DNA from: Diphasiastrum complanatum
Lineage: Eukaryota > Streptophyta > Lycopodiopsida > Lycopodiales > Lycopodiaceae
Direction of reading: 5' to 3'
Assembly (NCBI GenBank): GCA_029204225.1
Contig: CM055099.1
Span: forward strand, 51,601,298-51,665,297
DNA length: 64,000 nucleotides
Positions 35,729-41,700 of the stretch are shown here, piece after piece. Position 1 is the stretch's first letter. Each line of letters starts with the position of its first letter. The translations under genes were made by a program, and so were the position numbers. A model generated the notes under the pieces. It was not told the origin of the DNA and did no database searches. It saw nothing but the letters and a program-made list of their open reading frames with translations.

Positions 35729-38700
35729 TTAACGTGTTTTCCGTGCCAAAAGGCATATAAGACGAACCAATACATCACATAAGATGGCAACCAGACGGAT
35801 CAATGTCGTCAAAGCAACAAAATTAAAACCAAATCTAACTAAGAAGAGATTTTATAACCAGGATTGTATGCTACTAGACCAGTTTACAAGTCAACTGGAT
35901 ATTTCTTCATTTCTCTAACTCTGATTCGATCTCAAACTCTTGTTGATGAGGGAAATGAACAATTGTTGATGAGGGATTCAGACTAGACTATGTAGATGAT
36001 CCTGAAGACAACGTGAAGAAGAATAATTGGTAGTTTGAGAGTGAAGGTAGCATTGTTATATCATCTTTTAACCTCTGGCTTCGAGACTATCAATATAATA
36101 TCTCAAATAGGTTCTGAATTTCGATATATTGCACAATGCTTTCAGTTGGGCATGTGAATTGCAGCTCATGCACATGGTGGAATTCACTAAGGGTGATGCA
36201 TTAAAAACCCAGCATCCAGAATATCGATTAAACGGCATCACAGGGTATTGACATAGTATTCTTTAGACTACCATCTCATTGTTGGTGGAAATTGTGCAAC
36301 ATTTAGCCGTTCTTTGGTCAGCCATTGCAAAAACAATTGTTTAGTCATGGTTGGCCAAAAGGAAAGTTGGTGTGCTCAATCACTGGAGGAGACAAACTTG
36401 TAGAATTTGTTAACTAGAAGTTGGTTTCTTGGTTCCACAGAAGGTAATTTAGCCGTAGAAACTTCTTACTGCTATTGTATATAAAATACAACTGAACTTA
36501 TGTACAGAAATCGTTCATTATGCTTTCGATGCTTTCTAGGTTAGAGTAGAGAGTCAAATTTGTTTCTTTGAATTCGATTTCAGGTAGACAATCTCGGTTG
36601 TGTTCACCTTGAAGGCATATTAAAGGTGACAAGTCATTTCAACACCGAAGGTATGCCATTCAGTCCTCTAACTGCTCTTTATATGTTCCAATCATGGAAT
36701 GTGCTTGCCATGAATTAAAAGTTTACTCTGATGTGATATTGTGACTCGGGAAACTCTGAATGATAGGATACATTGTAATATTATCTGAAGATGGCTCAGA
36801 ACTTCTTCAAATTTCATTCAGAGTTGTGACGCGCATATTGCAATTTGTGAACAAGGTATGTGGTTTTGATGCATAAAATACTCTTTATGAATGATGTTAA
36901 ATGGTTTTTATCAATCTAACAAGATGATCTTTATTCTCACTTTCTTTTGTCTTTTTTACCTGATAGCCTTGATTACAATCTCAAATGCCAGCGACATGCA
37001 AAATTTAACATTTCTCTACGAATTCATAAACATCATCACACGGACTTCCATTTCTACAGTATTGACTTTAGACTGCTAGTTTTGTATAAATTTGTGCAAA
37101 CTTTACCTATATCCTTGGGTTAAGCTCAAATTGCAACTATCATATCATTCATGCTGCTTCAATATCTAATTAAGATCATGCTGTATCTAGAGGTCATATT
37201 CTAATTAAAATCAGTCATCCCTATGAAAATGATTGTTTGATTGTGATAGCACAAACTTCAAGTAATTATTGGAACAAGAAATCATCTTGCCACTTTCCCA
37301 AGTGGTAGCATGCAAGGTGGCTATGATACTGTGCATAAGCCTGATATGTATTGATCTTGTAGATTATATTTTGAAGCTTTATGCACTTATGTTTCAAGTC
37401 ATGAAATCCGTACATTGACAAGTCTCTACTCTGTTTTGGTGGTCTTGTTACCGTGCTATGGTTGTTCACAACTTCTTTGATGCAGGTGCCAAAGAGATTC
37501 TATGTTGGCAGGCATTTGGAAGGCTTGGAGATAGAGATTGTTGATCAGAATGGAGTAGTGGATACTTCAGTAGAAGGCCCAATGAATACGCTTGCCCTCA
37601 GCTGGACAAACTCAATAACATGTCCTTTAAGGAGTGGAAGATGTTCTCTGCCTACAATTGAGCTGCCAAAAGTTCCTGGACTATGGAAAGGAGAGGTCTC
37701 TCATTCTTTCAATCCAGAGCTTAAGCTAGAATTTCAGGTTGGTTAAAATCTAATTAATTTGCATTTATGAAGTTAAAGATTTCTATTCGTGTTCTAATAA
37801 CTTATTACCATCAAGTTTACAAGTCTATTCAGAATGGTCGAAATCTAAATCAGGTAATTGGTTTTCTTCTTTATGAAATCTTTTTCTGCATCATCGCACA
37901 TACCTAGGTGGAGGTCGAGCTAGCTGTCGCCAAGAAACTTGCTGCTCTATCTGAAAGTGAAAGAGAACAGAAGGTGTGGGAAGCACACTGTGGAGAACCA
38001 TTCAAGCTTCCCTTTATTGCCTTAGATGACCTTGATCAGCTTGCAGTCATCCCTAAGGGAATTGTGAAGCAGGTATATCGAGGAGAGCGACAAAAGTCAT
38101 AGATGTGTTCTTCTATTAATAGTTCCTTGATGGAGTACTTTTTTTTTTCCTTTTGCCTTCATTACAAATTGTTTCATCCTTTTGTTGCACCTTCATTGTT
38201 GGACCATGCAGTTGTCCTTGAGGGTTGAACGCCAAGAAGTGGAATGTGAGTTTGGTGATGTCCACCTTGAGCAGTCAAAAGCGCAAAGAGGTGCTGATGG
38301 TATGTTCTATGAAGTGCAATTAACAATGTCTGGGCAAGAGGGTTTATACAAGATTCTTGCTGAATGTCCAAATCCCTTTGCTGAAAGTAAACCAGGCCTC
38401 GGTCCCATCAGTTGGATGGTGAATCTATATCCAGGTTTTGTTGTCAAACTCGCCCCTGTAATTTCAAAGGGAGAATGGCTCCCTCATGAGTTGAAAGAAG
38501 CTACAGGTGATCCAATAAGCTCCATCTTAGTACCCAGGTGTAGCATGTTTCCTGTTTTGGATGTTTATTTATTAGATTCTTCACAGAACATTTGCTCCTA
38601 TTACGAAGGTTCTCAGCTTGCACTGGAAATACTAAACTGTGTCCAATGGGTGCCTAAATTTACCAATGTGAGCAATGGCCATGGGACTTTTGGTGCATTT

Positions 38701-41700
38701 CAGCTAGACTTAGCCATTGGGTCTTATGAATTAAAAGTGACAATCCATACCCTTAATGGATCTGAACCACCTCTTTGTCATGAAGCACAAATCAATTTGC
38801 AAGTCACACATGGAAATTATCCTTCAGCACTCAAGTTGCTGACAGATGAGACTATAGTTTTTAACCTTGAAGGAAATAGTAGGCAGTTTCTTCCAGTTAT
38901 GGAACTTCTGGTTGAGTCAGCAGATGGACTACCACTTAAGAAGGATTTTAGGCCAATTCTAAGATTTATGGACAATGCTGAGTACTACGGTGACCTTGTA
39001 GAATTCAGCTCGCTGGATACCCCAGGGGATGGCAAGTGCAACAAAATTTGCTGTGCAGAACCTTTCCAAGAAATGAGTGGCCAACATTCATGTGTTAGAA
39101 AAGGCTCCGTGTTCAGCTTTTCTCATGTGCATGCTCCATCACGATCTGATACTTATCCTATGGTATTCTCTCTCTCAGATACAGAGATTTCTTCGGTCTC
39201 TCTGACATTGACTGTGAAACATGGGCCACCTGCAAAAGTAGATTTTTTTGAGGAACAACATGGGCATGAGATACATATGCTGAAAGTGAAAGTTGTTGAT
39301 GCTCATGGTAATCAATGCATTGAAGTCAATGGTGCAAAGCTTCGTGCCGAACTTATCCCTACCAATGGATTTATGGTTGAACAGCAAGACATTGGATCAT
39401 GTGTTCTATTGAGTACTACTGCGGCAACGGTTGAAAATGGTGAAGCATGCTTTGGGGACGTTCATCTTGGAGAGGGAATGGAGGGCATCTATTGCCTAAG
39501 GGTCTTTGAGGAGGACAATTTACTGAACCTGACAGCCGGCTCAGCCCAACTGATTGTTATCAGGGGAAAAACTATGCTTGAGCCCATTAATCGTATAAAA
39601 GATCGTTCAGAGGTCCACAATTGTTTTCTCAATCTTATGTTAGCTTGCTTCTAAAATTATAGGGCAGATGATGTTTTATGCACACTATGTAACGAATCCT
39701 CAAAGAATGTGTGTCATGTGCTTCTAGTGATCCATGTTTCAGGTTTGTTTTATTTCTAGATTTTGCTTTGCTTTAAACTACTGTATTGAAAGTTTTAGGA
39801 GTTCTAACTTTTCTCTGGTATAATTTGGCAGAAACTTGTTCAACTAATACAAATTATTAATAAAGTTAGAAAGGAGATCCAATCTGAGCAGGAGAAGAAG
39901 GCCTCTTTAGAATCAAGTGTGACTGCATTGCAAGGTTCGTTCTGGTGCTTACTTCTGAAACTAGGTGGGAGTTCTTGACATTGAATTGTCTTGCTCTGTT
40001 GTGATTTGGCTGGCTCAGCTTTATAGTGACACCGTTCAGAAGGTTCAATTTGGGTTTCACTTTTGTTGCCTTAGAAAGTTTTGTTATTGGGTTATGATGC
40101 AGAAGAACTAAGGAAAAAAGTGAAGAAACATGATGAAGTTGAAAAAGATCAAAAAGCTTTCTTGGATGATGAGATCTTGGATAGAGAAAGGCATCAAGAG
40201 AATCGCTCAGAAGAAGATGTAATTGCAGATTTTAGACGGTTAGCTTCTGGTGGTAATGGAGTTTCACTTGCTTTTTGGGAGGCTAGGCTTTCTAGAAACT
40301 TTCTTTCCCCTTCGACTGGAAAACCTGAGGCAGATGATATTATAGGACAAGTTGTTATGCTTGCCCGTGTTGAAGGAGATCCCTTAAATAGGTGTGCAAA
40401 TTTGACCCCACTTCACTCTTCTTATCTGTGCAAGTTCACTATTATCAGAAAAGGCTTGCATCAAAACTCAATTGTCTAACAAATTTTGATCGTTTACCAC
40501 TTGACCTTTTCTTCCTGATTTATTCTATTTTGAAATTGGACAAGTTCCTCTGTGTTTGCTTTTGGCTTGTCAGTCTCTAGTGAGCTACCACAGCCAACAT
40601 CTATAAAATCTAACTCTTTTAACGAACTTCTCGCCCCAAAGCAATGTTGGTTGATTTATGGGATAAGTTTGCTTAAGCTGTTGAAGCATGGATAGATGGG
40701 AAGTAAATTTGGAATGTGGCTAGGTTGGACTGTCTCGTCATATCTCCCTATCGTGCACATCTTCTGGGGCAAATAGAAATCCAAATTGGCACATGATTGT
40801 AGGTGATTGCCAAGAGGCTCATGTTCTTTTCAGCCACATGGTTGAGGAATGGCAACATGTTGTAGCAAACTAGAGACAGAAAATGGACACATTTGGTGCT
40901 CCTTTTTCCGAACATAGGAAGGGATCCTTCTGTGTTTCTGTTGATAGGGGAGGTCTCAATTGAATACTGCATAGCACTTTTGACATTCCTATGATCCATG
41001 TATTTGGTGCCCCTTTTGCCTAACGTAGGAAGGGATTCTACTGTGTTTGTTTTAATGATTGAATACTGCATAGCACTTTTTCAATTCCTACGATACATGT
41101 ACGTATACTGAGGGTTGCTCAATATCTCTCAGAAGTTTGATGATTAGCAAAGTGTGCACCAATAAATTTGAGCCATTGCCTTCCGTGGACAGTTACCTTA
41201 TTGTAGCCATTGCTTCACGTCAGAATACAAGTTCCTGCCAACTCTTCATTTACATGTAATGATAATAGTCTTGCTGGTAAGTTCTTTGAAGCGTAGAGGT
41301 ACCTTTTTGTAGCCATTGTGTTGCAACAGAATACAAGTTCCTGCCATTTACTAATCTCCATTGGCCTCCTGAGTGACAAGCTCTGAATGTGAGTGGCATT
41401 TGCTGTGATTGAGTATCTTTGTATTGCTTTCATGTATGACATGCACTGCAGTTGTAGTGTCTTCAGATGACTTTCATGAATGTTTTTCCCTGTCCATCTT
41501 ATCACTCCAATATTTCTAGTGAGAGCTTCTTTATAGATTTTATGAGCTTATGGAGAAATATAGCTAATTGATCTTGTCAAACCTGCTGGATGCATGGTCT
41601 TGCATCAATTTTCACATTTTGAGCACCTTAAAGGTTAAAGCATCTCATAAAAGTAGCAAAATTTATGGCTGCTGTGCAGAATATTATCCGAATATATTGG

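Noticed and set aside
38182-39654. A single-exon 490-aa gene
   Set aside because: It is exon 13 of the spliced gene, preceded by a CAG acceptor at 38211; the ends past both borders are intron read-through.
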